A DNA stretch of 64,000 bases from HGM04593 sp045588345 (lineage in GTDB: Bacteria; Bacteroidota; Bacteroidia; Bacteroidales; Bacteroidaceae): the NCBI GenBank assembly GCA_045588345.1, contig JAZNDZ010000109.1, positions 1 to 64,000 on the forward strand. The letters are read 5' to 3'. The position numbers and the translations under genes are program-made. Within the stretch, counting starts at the first letter, position 1, and the number at the start of each line of letters is the position of its first letter. Positions 1 through 7,655 of this stretch are shown piece after piece. The notes under the pieces were generated by a model. It had not been told where the DNA came from. It saw nothing but the letters and a program-made list of their open reading frames with translations, and did no database searches.

Positions 1-309
1 GGAATTGATGTTGTAGTGTCCCGTTGGCCATATTGTAGCACTCTTCTCTATTTCAGGCACACCCTTGCAAAGGTCGTCGGGCAACTGACGTGCCCATGTG
101 GTGCTCCAGTACCCCTCTTCGGCCCAGTGGGGATATTCAAGGCGGTATATGTTCTTTGCATTGGGAATGGCCTTGTTGTATGAGAGGTCGAAGTTTACCT
201 GCACCATTATGATGTAGACTGCCGCAAAGGCAACCGCCATACCCAGTATGTTAAGCAATGAAGAGGTCGTGTACCTTTTCAAAAGCATTATAAAGTTTTT
301 GAAATACAT
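1..309 (-). CDS. MacB/FtsX-type ABC transporter permease (N-terminal part, runs off window)
   Basis: This is the first 103 codons of a minus-strand gene that continues beyond the left edge. It starts at the ATG 307-309, 28 bases after the stop of the HlyD-like gene. The protein begins MYFKNFIMLLKRY, followed by a hydrophobic segment (about residues 17-38, SLLNILGMAVAFAAVYI) and then a soluble part with NAKNIYRLEYP. That arrangement is typical of Bacteroidetes permeases with a MacB-like periplasmic core domain. Such permeases work with an ATPase in lipoprotein release, macrolide or peptide export, or envelope stress. Its place directly after TolC- and HlyD-like genes supports a tripartite exporter. 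The substrate cannot be told. The family call rests on the short N-terminus only. Confidence 0.78.
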   Translation of the reverse strand, partial: MYFKNFIMLLKRYTTSSLLNILGMAVAFAAVYIIMVQVNFDLSYNKAIPNAKNIYRLEYPHWAEEGYWSTTWARQLPDDLCKGVPEIEKSATIWPTGHYNINS

Positions 310-337
310 AGTAATTTTTTATATTGTTATGTTTTGG

Positions 338-1597
338 TTAGTTCAAAATAAGCACTTCGTTGTCACCGAAATTATCGTATGATGATGTTATTACCTTTTC
401 GCCTGGTGCAAGGCCATCGAGTATCTCATAGTACCTTGGATTCTGTCGTCCGATACGGATTTCGCGACGATAGGCCTTCTTGCCAGTCTCGTCTACAACA
501 TATATCCAGCGGCCGCCTGTCTTTTGGAAGAATGCCCCACGCGGGATATAAATGGCCTCTACCGGCTGCCCCAACTGAAGATTGAGGTTATATGTCTGGC
601 CTGTACGTATATTGTCGGGCAGTTCTCCGCCGAATGTAAGGTCTACCCTGAACTTGCCGTCACGCACCTCGGGATACACCTTTCTCAAAAGCATGTCATA
701 AATGTTATCTTGTCGCATGAACGAGGCTGTAAGGCCTGTAACCACGCGGTCGATATAATGCTCGTCGACCATTGCAGTAACCTTATAGGCCGAAAGGTCG
801 TTTATCTGACCTATTGCACCACCCTGCGATAGAGTCTGGCCAAGTACCACATTGAGCATACCCAATTCACCGTCTATAGGTGCCTTTACCTTGAGGTTAT
901 CGACACGTTCACGTATGAGTTGCATATTGAGTTGCATGGAACGCAGGTTCTCGTCGAGTTGTGCCACCTGAACAGTGCGGTAAAGCGAGTCCTGCTTCTG
1001 GCGCTCACGCACCAGGGAACGCCTGCTGAGTGCCAATTCGTAATCCTCTTTCGACTGCAAAAATACCTCGCGGGCAACAAGTTGCTCATCGAACAGTTCT
1101 CTGTTCTGCTCGTATGCACGCTGCTTGCGGGTAACCTCAAGGTCAAGCATAAGCATCTCCTGGCGTAGCGAGAGACGTTCCTGCTCCATTGAAATAAGAG
1201 TGTTGCGCAGTATGTTCTGTTTTTCGGCAAGGTCGGCCTCCGATTGCAGAATCTGCATCGACAACTGCTTATTCGACATCTCAAGGATTACATCCCCGGC
1301 CTTTACCATTGTTCCTTCCTCGGCTACAACACGCTCCACAACTCCGCTTTCAAGCGGTGACAATTGCATGGTTGTCATTGGCTGTACAGTTCCGCTCAGG
1401 CTCACATAATCATTAAATTCGCCCTCTTCTACACTTGAGACTGTCACTGTTGCCATATTCACGCGCAACGTTGTTGTATTCTCCTTCAGAAGAAGCCACA
1501 CGATGAGCATAACTACAAGCACTCCAAACAGATAAGGCAGGCTTTTTTTGCTGAATACAGCACGCCAACCGGTTTTCTTTTCTAACTTTATATCCAT
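338..1597 (-). CDS. HlyD/RND-type periplasmic adaptor subunit of an efflux system
   Basis: A 419-residue membrane-fusion protein that would link an inner-membrane pump to an outer-membrane TolC channel. A short cytoplasmic N-terminus is followed by one membrane anchor at about residues 20-37. Two half-lipoyl motifs (about 84-108, SGVVERVVAEEG, and about 238-268, KVKAPIDGELG) flank a long Gln/Glu/Leu-rich coiled-coil hairpin. The beta-barrel and membrane-proximal parts follow, with PRGAFFQKTGGRWIYVV near the end. It lies 12 bases after the TolC-like gene and 28 bases before the permease, all on the minus strand, so the three are very likely one operon. Length and domain order are normal for MacA-like adaptors. 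The exported substrate is unknown. Confidence 0.88.
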   Translation of the reverse strand: MDIKLEKKTGWRAVFSKKSLPYLFGVLVVMLIVWLLLKENTTTLRVNMATVTVSSVEEGEFNDYVSLSGTVQPMTTMQLSPLESGVVERVVAEEGTMVKAGDVILEMSNKQLSMQILQSEADLAEKQNILRNTLISMEQERLSLRQEMLMLDLEVTRKQRAYEQNRELFDEQLVAREVFLQSKEDYELALSRRSLVRERQKQDSLYRTVQVAQLDENLRSMQLNMQLIRERVDNLKVKAPIDGELGMLNVVLGQTLSQGGAIGQINDLSAYKVTAMVDEHYIDRVVTGLTASFMRQDNIYDMLLRKVYPEVRDGKFRVDLTFGGELPDNIRTGQTYNLNLQLGQPVEAIYIPRGAFFQKTGGRWIYVVDETGKKAYRREIRIGRQNPRYYEILDGLAPGEKVITSSYDNFGDNEVLILN

Positions 1598-1609
1598 AGT
1601 AATTTTATT

Positions 1610-2941
1610 TTATTTTTCTGAATGTACAAACGGAACTCCGCTATAATAGTCAACCATTCTCTTTTCTATCATATATTGCAGTTTCGACCGTAAACAATCC
1701 GACTTTGCCTGAAGCAACGTTGTCGCTGCACTCTGCAGTTCAATTGCAGTTACAAGCCCTTTCTCGAATTTGGCAGATATTCCGTCATAAGCCAACTGCG
1801 ATGCCTCGACCTTCTTCAATGCCTGATTATAGAGTTTACAGTAAGCGTTCATCTTGTGGAAAGTCTGCACAACCTCACTCTCAACAGAATTACGGACAGC
1901 CGTGAGTTCCAGTTCGGCATTACGCAATGCATTACGTGAAGAGCGTACAGAAGCCTTGCGCCCAAAGTTAGAGAATATGGGGATTGATATTGAAAGAGCA
2001 ACATACTCGCCACGATTATTCTTGAACTGTGAAGAAAAAGATGGGTAGGCATGTCTGTTGTCAAAGTTAGTATAGTAATTTGTGTTTATACCGGCAGAAA
2101 GGCTTATCGTAGGGAACCAGGCACCCTTTGCACGTGCATAGTGCAGTTTGTATTCCTTTACGGCAAGTTCCGAAGAGACAACCCTGGCATTGCCGGCAAG
2201 AGCATTCTCGACAACACCACGCATCATAGCCTCATCCGTACCAAGCATAAAATCCTTGTCCTCAATAACCTCCAATGGAGAATCCTGCGGATAGTTCATA
2301 ACCTCACGTAAAGTTATCCATGCCATGGCAAGGTTATTCTGCTGTTCAGTGAGCAAATAGTCATAGTTTGCCTCCTGCGATGCAACTTCAGCAACCTCGG
2401 CAGCACTCTTGCGCCCCAGTTCATAAAGTTTCTGTGCCTCACGAAGAGTCTTACGGGATGCCGACAGACGTTCGTTGGCAATCTCCACGGCACCTTTATA
2501 ATAGACAACATCGGAATAGGCTCTCATAACCTCCATGGCCACCTTATCACGCGCTATCTGCAAATCACTGTAACCGCGCTGGCGTGCAACCTTTGCTGCA
2601 CGGATACCATTCACATACTGCAAACCCGCAAACAGAGGCATTGAAGCCGACAGGCTATAGGAATTGCCGAATGTTGAGACAGTAGTATAACTGTTCGTCT
2701 CGGGGTCAATGGAACGGCCAAAGTTTGTTGAGGCAGAAACTGATGCCGAAACAGACGGGAACAATTCTGCAACAGACTGCCTATAGTTCATCTTGGCATT
2801 GTCGAGAAGATTCTTTTGTTTGCCCACCGAAACAGAGTGTTCCACTGCGTATGCCATACACTCATCCATTGTCATTACTTGCGCAGATACATTCATAAAT
2901 GCAAAACAACCTGCAATGATTATCATAAAAACTCTTTTCAT
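1610..2941 (-). CDS. TolC-family outer-membrane efflux protein
   Basis: The reading frame is open from 2974, but the ATG at 2941 is the better start because it places a clean signal peptide (MKRVFMIIIAGCFAFMNVSAQ) at the N-terminus; this gives 443 residues. After the signal come MTMDECMAYAVEHS and two repeats of alternating coiled-coil and beta-strand segments, as in OEP/TolC proteins that trimerise into an outer-membrane channel and periplasmic tunnel. SIPIFSNFGRKASV is a typical OEP strand motif. It is the first gene of the efflux operon. A promoter candidate lies at 2983-3013 and an operator-like palindrome at 3039-3059. Confidence 0.88.
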   Translation of the reverse strand: MKRVFMIIIAGCFAFMNVSAQVMTMDECMAYAVEHSVSVGKQKNLLDNAKMNYRQSVAELFPSVSASVSASTNFGRSIDPETNSYTTVSTFGNSYSLSASMPLFAGLQYVNGIRAAKVARQRGYSDLQIARDKVAMEVMRAYSDVVYYKGAVEIANERLSASRKTLREAQKLYELGRKSAAEVAEVASQEANYDYLLTEQQNNLAMAWITLREVMNYPQDSPLEVIEDKDFMLGTDEAMMRGVVENALAGNARVVSSELAVKEYKLHYARAKGAWFPTISLSAGINTNYYTNFDNRHAYPSFSSQFKNNRGEYVALSISIPIFSNFGRKASVRSSRNALRNAELELTAVRNSVESEVVQTFHKMNAYCKLYNQALKKVEASQLAYDGISAKFEKGLVTAIELQSAATTLLQAKSDCLRSKLQYMIEKRMVDYYSGVPFVHSEK

Positions 2942-2982
2942 ACAAAAAAACATTTCTACATGACCCAATGCCAAAAGCGTGC

Positions 2983-3013
2983 CAAAGTATTCAAGTTATT
3001 TATAGACAGCAAA
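2983..3013 (-). promoter_or_regulatory. Candidate promoter of the efflux operon (near-consensus)
   Basis: On the minus strand TTTG (3013-3010) is followed after 20 bases by TACTTTG (2989-2983). This resembles the Bacteroidetes pattern TTTG-N20-TAnnTTTG, with one base missing inside the -7 element. It sits 42 bases upstream of the ATG at 2941. The short -7 makes this tentative. Confidence 0.4.
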
Positions 3014-3038
3014 TTATATAAAAACACAATTATTGAAT

Positions 3039-3059
3039 TATGTCTATTTTTTAGACATA
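3039..3059. promoter_or_regulatory. Operator-like palindrome upstream of the efflux operon
   Basis: TATGTCTA and TAGACATA form a perfect 8-bp inverted repeat around a 5-T spacer. A further TAGACA copy lies at 3003-3008. The palindrome is about 26 bases upstream of the proposed -33 element, where a dimeric regulator of the efflux genes could bind. No regulator gene lies nearby, so this is inference from symmetry and position only. As RNA it would be a weak AU-rich hairpin. Confidence 0.35.
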
Positions 3060-3101
3060 TAATGTAAAATGATTGGACAAGCGGATAATACCCCCTGATA
3101 G

Positions 3102-3554
3102 CGCATTGTCACTGCTGAAGCCTCCAAACCTTATTTTGAACCGGAATTGTTCAGCTACAAATGCCTGCACATTGCTTGTGGACTTATAATGATGATAATA
3201 CTGTTGCTTGCCACGCCAAAAGCAATTGAAGGAGCCATGTTAGGCAGTATACTGGAATTTGACAATGAAGCAACAATGAGCATAAACTGGATTGTTGTAG
3301 CAGGCGGAATATTAGGTTCGTTGAACACCTTCTATTGGCTTGCACAAAGGAGAATACGCTATAAATGGATGATTATGCTCGGATTCAGTTGCCTTGTGAC
3401 CTACCATGCTATAATGTACTTCATCATCGACCCACGCATGACTCTTGAGATGTTCTATCTTCCGTCGCTGTTCCACGGGTTCGGGTACACTATACATAAG
3501 GAGAAGAGAGTAACGAGGGTGACTTTTGGGTCACCCTCGCTTTATAGGATATGA
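3102..3554 (+). pseudogene. Remnant of an MFS transporter gene
   Basis: The frame is open between the stop at 3099-3101 and the stop at 3554, but only a TTG (3147) could serve as a start and no ribosome-binding region is evident. The translation has three hydrophobic stretches (IACGLIMMIILLLATP, INWIVVAGGILGSLNTFYW, WMIMLGFSCLVTYHAIMYF). It then has MFYLPSLFHGFGYTI, which resembles a motif near the middle of Bacteroidetes DHA2-type MFS permeases. After that motif the reading breaks into KEKRVTRVT, coded by the terminator hairpin. A full permease is about 500 residues, so this is an internal piece with both ends lost. It may once have been part of the neighbouring efflux unit. Confidence 0.55.
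3514..3539. terminator. Hairpin terminator at the end of the MFS remnant
   Basis: A perfect 10-bp stem (CGAGGGTGAC / GTCACCCTCG) encloses a 6-base loop TTTTGG and is followed by CTTTAT. The stem is inside the remnant's reading frame. It is probably the original terminator that became joined to the truncated gene. Confidence 0.6.
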
Positions 3555-3687
3555 ATAAAAAGATGTGGTTTGATAAAAACTATAAAACAAAACTAAAGGT
3601 TTTCAAACTCGCTATTGCTCGACATTATATTCTTATGCATTTCTCAACCTTCGACTGTAAATTGTTGCTGAACAAGAACTTGCTATC

Positions 3688-3715
3688 ATTACTTTTTCTC
3701 TCATGAAAAAGTAAT
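3688..3715. repeat. Short perfect inverted repeat (ATTACTTTTTC type)
   Basis: ATTACTTTTTC and GAAAAAGTAAT form an 11-bp perfect stem with the 6-base loop TCTCAT, followed by CAAAAAGCGCCCG. Similar TACTTTTTC / GAAAAAGTA hairpins are common between genes in Bacteroidales. It could be a dispersed repeat or an old terminator. Confidence 0.55.
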
Positions 3716-3795
3716 CAAAAAGCGCCCGTCACACGTAAAAATTAGTCACAACAGCCTTCTGCTCACAAGTTGCAGGCAACATTCTTTGGCCGGCT

Positions 3796-3927
3796 GTTGT
3801 TTGCCTCAAACAACTTTTCGTTCAAACAGCGGGGAGAGGACAACTCGCTGTTCGCGAAAAAACATCATCACGTATAGGCACCGCTCAAACAATTCCTCTC
3901 CTTATCCGCTGTTTGAACGGTTGTTTG
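3796..3927. repeat. Nested inverted repeat with two mutually exclusive pairings
   Basis: Three helices stack. 3807-3814 pairs with 3920-3927 (8 bp), 3819-3832 with 3906-3919 (14 bp) and 3833-3840 with 3894-3901 (8 bp). They are separated by 4-base bulges on opposite strands and enclose a 53-base loop. CAAACAAC at 3807-3814 can instead pair with the identical GTTGTTTG at 3796-3803 across the 3-base loop CCT. Two exclusive folds are therefore possible. This may be a structured RNA or a palindromic mobile remnant; neither transcription direction nor function is known. Confidence 0.5.
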
Positions 3928-4339
3928 CTGTAATTTTATCGGTGACGGATATTAAGGAAATTACCGGCGGTTGTATAGCAGAAGTAATTCCAAAAAAACT
4001 CCGGCACTGTGTGAGACACAGCAAGTATTAGTGCATATAGCCGCCAAAAGAACATGACAGAACAACTGCAAGAGGAAAACAAGATAATTGATTAAGGGTA
4101 AAATTAACCTTAGAATAAGATATTCCAGATAGAAAATAATCGTACAAGTAAAATATCACCAACACTGAATTTCTACTGAGCCCAGGTTACCGCCAATTTT
4201 TCAAGTGAGCCCGGGAAAACAGCATGAGCAAAACAATGCTGCAAAACTTTCAGAATTGTAAAATACACAATGCAACAGCAACGCCACAGTATTCAAATTT
4301 TAGAAATTTCTACACCACTGCTAAATAAGTAAAATTTCT

Positions 4340-4417
4340 TTTTGGAAAACTTTTTACACATTGATAAAATTTATTCGCCTATCAATCAACGACTTAAAAA
4401 ATATTTTGGAAAACTTT
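4340..4417. repeat. Paired 14-base direct repeat upstream of nrdJ
   Basis: TTTTGGAAAACTTT occurs at 4340-4353 and again at 4404-4417, start-to-start 64 bases, just upstream of the nrdJ promoter at 4448. Two identical 14-mers at this spacing in an AT-rich promoter region look like a pair of regulator sites. They do not match the NrdR box pattern I know (ACACTATATATAGTGT-like), so the regulator is unidentified. Confidence 0.4.
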
Positions 4418-4447
4418 AATACAAGTTGAGAACTTCCAAAGATTTTA

Positions 4448-4479
4448 TTTGGTAAATATAAAATTGATTTATAAATTTG
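4448..4479 (+). promoter_or_regulatory. Promoter of nrdJ (Bacteroidetes sigma-ABfr type)
   Basis: TTTG (4448-4451), a 20-base spacer and TAAATTTG (4472-4479) match the consensus TTTG-N19-21-TAnnTTTG. Transcription would start near 4486, leaving about 48 bases before the GTG start. Confidence 0.7.
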
Positions 4480-4533
4480 CGATGCTTAAAAATTGAGCAG
4501 AAAAACAAATAACAAAATCATAATATTTTTAAA

Positions 4534-7065
4534 GTGGAAAAAAGAACTTATACCTATGACGAAGCATTCAAGACTGCTCTTGAATATTTCAATGGCGACG
4601 AACTCGCCGCACGAGTTTGGGTAAACAAGTATGCCGTAAAAGACTCGTTCGGAAAAATCTATGAAAAAAGCCCCGAGGATATGCATTGGCGCATTGCCAA
4701 TGAAATAGCCCGAGTTGAGGCAAAATACAACAATCCGATGAGCGCGCAGGAAGTATTCGGTCTGCTTGACCACTTTAAATACATTGTCCCATCGGGCAGC
4801 CCCATGACCGGCATTGGCAATGATTTTCAGGTAGCATCACTGTCAAACTGCTTTGTCATCGGCATGGAAGGCAAGGCCGACTCGTATGGCGGTATCATAC
4901 GCATTGACGAAGAACAGGTCCAGCTCATGAAACGCCGTGGCGGAGTAGGACACGACCTTTCCCACATCCGTCCCAAGGGTTCACCAGTAAAGAACTCTGC
5001 ACTGACATCAACCGGGCTTGTGCCTTTCATGGAACGCTATTCAAACTCAACACGCGAAGTGGCCCAGGACGGCCGTCGCGGAGCCTTGATGCTGAGCGTG
5101 TCAATAAAACACCCCGACGCAGAGTCTTTCATTGATGCCAAGATGACCGAAGGCAAAGTGACCGGCGCAAACGTTTCGGTAAAGATTGACGATGAGTTCA
5201 TGAGAGCCGTAACCGAGCAGAAGCCATACATGCAGCAGTACCCGATAAAATCGGACAATCCATTATACAGCAAGGAAATCAACGCAGTACAACTGTGGAA
5301 CAAGATTATCCACAATGCATGGAAATCGGCCGAACCAGGCGTACTGTTTTGGGACACCATACAGAGAGAATCAATCCCCGACTGCTATGCAGACCTTGGA
5401 TTCGAGACAGTATCAACAAACCCTTGCGGTGAAATTCCTCTGTGCCCCTATGACTCATGTCGCCTCATAGCCATCAACTTGTATGCATACGTAGTAAATC
5501 CATTTACTCCTGAAGCATATTTTGATTTTGAACTGTTCAAGGAACATGCCGCAAAGACCCAGCGCATCATGGATGACATCATCGACCTTGAACTTGAGAA
5601 AATCAAGGCTATTCAGGAGAAAATTGAAAGCGACCCGGAAAGCGAGGAGGTAAAAGGCGCAGAAAAGAAACTATGGGAGAAGATTGCCCGAAAGAGCAGT
5701 ATGGGACGCCGCACCGGTGTTGGCATAACAGCCGAAGGCGACATGCTCGCAGCCATGGGCATGCGTTATGGCAGTAAAGAAGCCGTAGAATTCTCGGAGA
5801 AAGTGCACAAGGCACTTGCACTGGCAGCATACCGTTCATCGGTAAAACTTGCCGAAGAACGTGGCGCGTTTGAAATCTTTGACATCAAGCGCGAAGAGAA
5901 GAATCCATTCATCAACAGGTTGCGCGAAGCAGACCCGGAACTTTACGAGAACATGAAGAAACATGGTCGCCGCAATATTGCCTGCCTCACAATTGCGCCT
6001 ACAGGCACTGTGAGTATAATGACACAGACAACATCAGGCATTGAACCTGTATTCATGCCCGTGTACAAACGCCGTAGAAAAGTAAACCCCAACGACCCGG
6101 CCGTACATGTTGACTTCACCGACGAGAATGGCGATTCATTTGAAGAATACGTCGTTTACCACCACAAATTCGTAGAATGGATGAGAATAAACGGTATTGA
6201 TACCGACAAGCGTTATACTCAGGCCGAGATAGACTCTCTGGTTGCCCGCTCGCCATACGCAAAGGCAACATCGAATGACATCGACTGGGTTGCAAAGGTT
6301 GAGATGCAGGGCCGCATACAGAAATGGGTGGACCACTCAATAAGCGTAACGATTAACCTGCCTAACAACGTTGACGAAAAACTGGTAAACGACCTTTATG
6401 TAACAGCATGGAAGTGCGGCTGCAAAGGATGTACTGTATACCGTGACGGCTCACGCGCCGGCGTGCTTGTCTCAACCGACAGCAAAAAGGACAAAAAGGA
6501 ACAGGAACCCACAAAACCAGCGATAACAGAGGTTCGCCCTATTGTATTGCAGGCCGATGTGGTACGTTTCCAGAACAACAAGGAGAAATGGGTTGCATTT
6601 ATTGGATTGCTCGACGGTGAGCCCTACGAAATCTTTACAGGACAACAGGATGACGAAGATGGAATACCGTTGCCCAAAAACGTCACACACGGTATCATTA
6701 TAAAGCACACCAACGAAGACGGTACCAAACGTTATGACTTCCAGTTCGAAAACAAGATTGGTTACAAAACAACCATTGAAGGACTCTCGGAAAGATTCAA
6801 CCCCGAATTCTGGAACTATGCAAAACTAATCTCAGGAGTACTCCGCTACAAAATGCCTATCGACCAGGTAATTAAGTTGATATCATCACTGGAACTTGCC
6901 TCAGACAACATCAACACTTGGAAAAACGGTGTCGAGCGTGCACTAAAACGTTACATAAAAGACGGAACTTCTACTGCCGAAAAATGTCCCAACTGTAAAC
7001 AGCAACTCATTTTTGAAGAAGGTTGCCTTCACTGCCCCGGGTGCGGTTACTCCAAATGCGGATAA
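4534..7065 (+). CDS. nrdJ: Adenosylcobalamin-dependent (class II) ribonucleoside-diphosphate reductase
   Basis: An 843-residue class II reductase that makes deoxyribonucleotides with a coenzyme-B12 radical, independent of oxygen. The visible catalytic set matches the family. Cys106 (SNCFVIG) and Cys309 form the redox pair. Cys298 in NPCGE is the thiyl-radical residue, with Asn296 and Glu300 beside it. LTIAPTGTVS near 485 is the conserved substrate-site loop. The C-terminus carries a TSCPD-type region and a zinc-ribbon-like tail with CPNC and CPGC pairs, as usual for long bacterial NrdJ. The start is GTG at 4534; no upstream ATG gives a better N-terminus. The gene stands alone between its own promoter and a terminator at 7101. 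No cobalamin riboswitch was recognised upstream. Confidence 0.95.
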   Translation: MEKRTYTYDEAFKTALEYFNGDELAARVWVNKYAVKDSFGKIYEKSPEDMHWRIANEIARVEAKYNNPMSAQEVFGLLDHFKYIVPSGSPMTGIGNDFQVASLSNCFVIGMEGKADSYGGIIRIDEEQVQLMKRRGGVGHDLSHIRPKGSPVKNSALTSTGLVPFMERYSNSTREVAQDGRRGALMLSVSIKHPDAESFIDAKMTEGKVTGANVSVKIDDEFMRAVTEQKPYMQQYPIKSDNPLYSKEINAVQLWNKIIHNAWKSAEPGVLFWDTIQRESIPDCYADLGFETVSTNPCGEIPLCPYDSCRLIAINLYAYVVNPFTPEAYFDFELFKEHAAKTQRIMDDIIDLELEKIKAIQEKIESDPESEEVKGAEKKLWEKIARKSSMGRRTGVGITAEGDMLAAMGMRYGSKEAVEFSEKVHKALALAAYRSSVKLAEERGAFEIFDIKREEKNPFINRLREADPELYENMKKHGRRNIACLTIAPTGTVSIMTQTTSGIEPVFMPVYKRRRKVNPNDPAVHVDFTDENGDSFEEYVVYHHKFVEWMRINGIDTDKRYTQAEIDSLVARSPYAKATSNDIDWVAKVEMQGRIQKWVDHSISVTINLPNNVDEKLVNDLYVTAWKCGCKGCTVYRDGSRAGVLVSTDSKKDKKEQEPTKPAITEVRPIVLQADVVRFQNNKEKWVAFIGLLDGEPYEIFTGQQDDEDGIPLPKNVTHGIIIKHTNEDGTKRYDFQFENKIGYKTTIEGLSERFNPEFWNYAKLISGVLRYKMPIDQVIKLISSLELASDNINTWKNGVERALKRYIKDGTSTAEKCPNCKQQLIFEEGCLHCPGCGYSKCG

Positions 7066-7100
7066 GGCATAAAGGCATACGTACCACCAAAAAGATATTT

Positions 7101-7130
7101 AAAGAGGGCGGCAATCAAGGTCGCCCTTTT
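7101..7130 (+). terminator. Terminator after nrdJ
   Basis: AGGGCG (7105-7110) pairs with CGCCCT (7122-7127) around the 11-base loop GCAATCAAGGT. The stem is extended by a G-T pair and two A-T pairs, and the 3' arm ends in TTTT. It lies 36 bases after the nrdJ stop. Confidence 0.75.
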
Positions 7131-7206
7131 CCTTGAAATAAGCAGAAGAGAATAAGAGCATATTTACCACACATAACCCTAATGGCAAATATTTTGTTAT
7201 AAAACC

Positions 7207-7581
7207 ATGCAAACCAAAGAATATATAATAGAACTGAAGGGAATACATCTTTATGCTTACCATGGAGTAATGGAACAAGAGAGAAACATCGGTGCCTGGT
7301 TTACTATAGACATAGGATTAAAAATTAATGACTTCAGATGCCTTGACAGTGATGACATCAACGGTACAGTGAGTTATGCCGATGTATATGAAATAATCAG
7401 GAGAGAGATGGGGAAGCAGTCTTTGCTGCTCGAGAATGTATGTTACAGGATAAGCAAGGAGATATACTGCAAGTTCGGGCAAGTCAACAGCGTCTCTGTC
7501 ACACTGAGCAAAGACACACCGCCGATGGGCGGAGACAGGCTTAATGCATCGGTCACAATAAACACCTCGCGAGGGTCATAA
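7207..7581 (+). CDS. folB: Dihydroneopterin aldolase (folate biosynthesis)
   Basis: A 124-residue FolB that cleaves 7,8-dihydroneopterin to 6-hydroxymethyl-dihydropterin and glycolaldehyde in folate synthesis. Family landmarks are YAYHGVMEQER near residue 17, the tunnel-fold middle TVSYADVYEII, LLLEN (pterin-binding Glu) and the late VTLSKDTPP, whose Lys is the catalytic base. The length is normal. It lies 76 bases downstream of the nrdJ terminator and may have its own promoter, although none of consensus form was found. It converges with rnc across a shared hairpin at 7590-7617. Confidence 0.93.
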   Translation: MQTKEYIIELKGIHLYAYHGVMEQERNIGAWFTIDIGLKINDFRCLDSDDINGTVSYADVYEIIRREMGKQSLLLENVCYRISKEIYCKFGQVNSVSVTLSKDTPPMGGDRLNASVTINTSRGS

Positions 7582-7589
7582 GCCACTGC

Positions 7590-7617
7590 AAAAAAATGCC
7601 GGCATCACAGGCCGGCA
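7590..7617 (-). terminator. Terminator shared by convergent folB and rnc
   Basis: TGCCGGC (7597-7603) and GCCGGCA (7611-7617) form a perfect 7-bp GC stem with a 7-base loop. Read on the minus strand the stem is followed by seven T (complement of the A-tract 7590-7596), a classical intrinsic terminator for rnc. On the plus strand it can stop folB transcripts less efficiently. Confidence 0.8.
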
Positions 7618-7655
7618 ATAATCATATTATACGAATATGACTTTGCCAAGAACAC

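Larger units (their letters stand above)
3555..4447. other. Gene-free intergenic region with repeats
   Basis: No convincing gene is seen in about 0.9 kb. A 51-codon frame at 3551-3706 ends in the inverted repeat at 3688-3715 and shows no recognisable features. The stretch holds that repeat, a long bulged hairpin with an alternative partner (3796-3927), two GAGCCC-containing motifs (about 4179 and 4207) and AT-rich sequence leading to the nrdJ promoter. It looks like an eroded region between the efflux operon and nrdJ. Confidence 0.6.

Noticed and set aside
3551..3706. 51-codon open frame starting MNKKMWFDKNYK
   Set aside because: It ends in the ATTACTTTTTC hairpin and has no promoter, family motif or neighbour link; it is probably chance.
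3786..4031. 81-codon open frame in the intergenic region
   Set aside because: It runs through both arms of the nested inverted repeat and has no recognisable protein features.
4021..4533. Possible cobalamin riboswitch before nrdJ
   Set aside because: Expected because the enzyme needs B12, but I could not find the conserved B12-box core or its helices; the leader from the predicted start is only about 48 bases.
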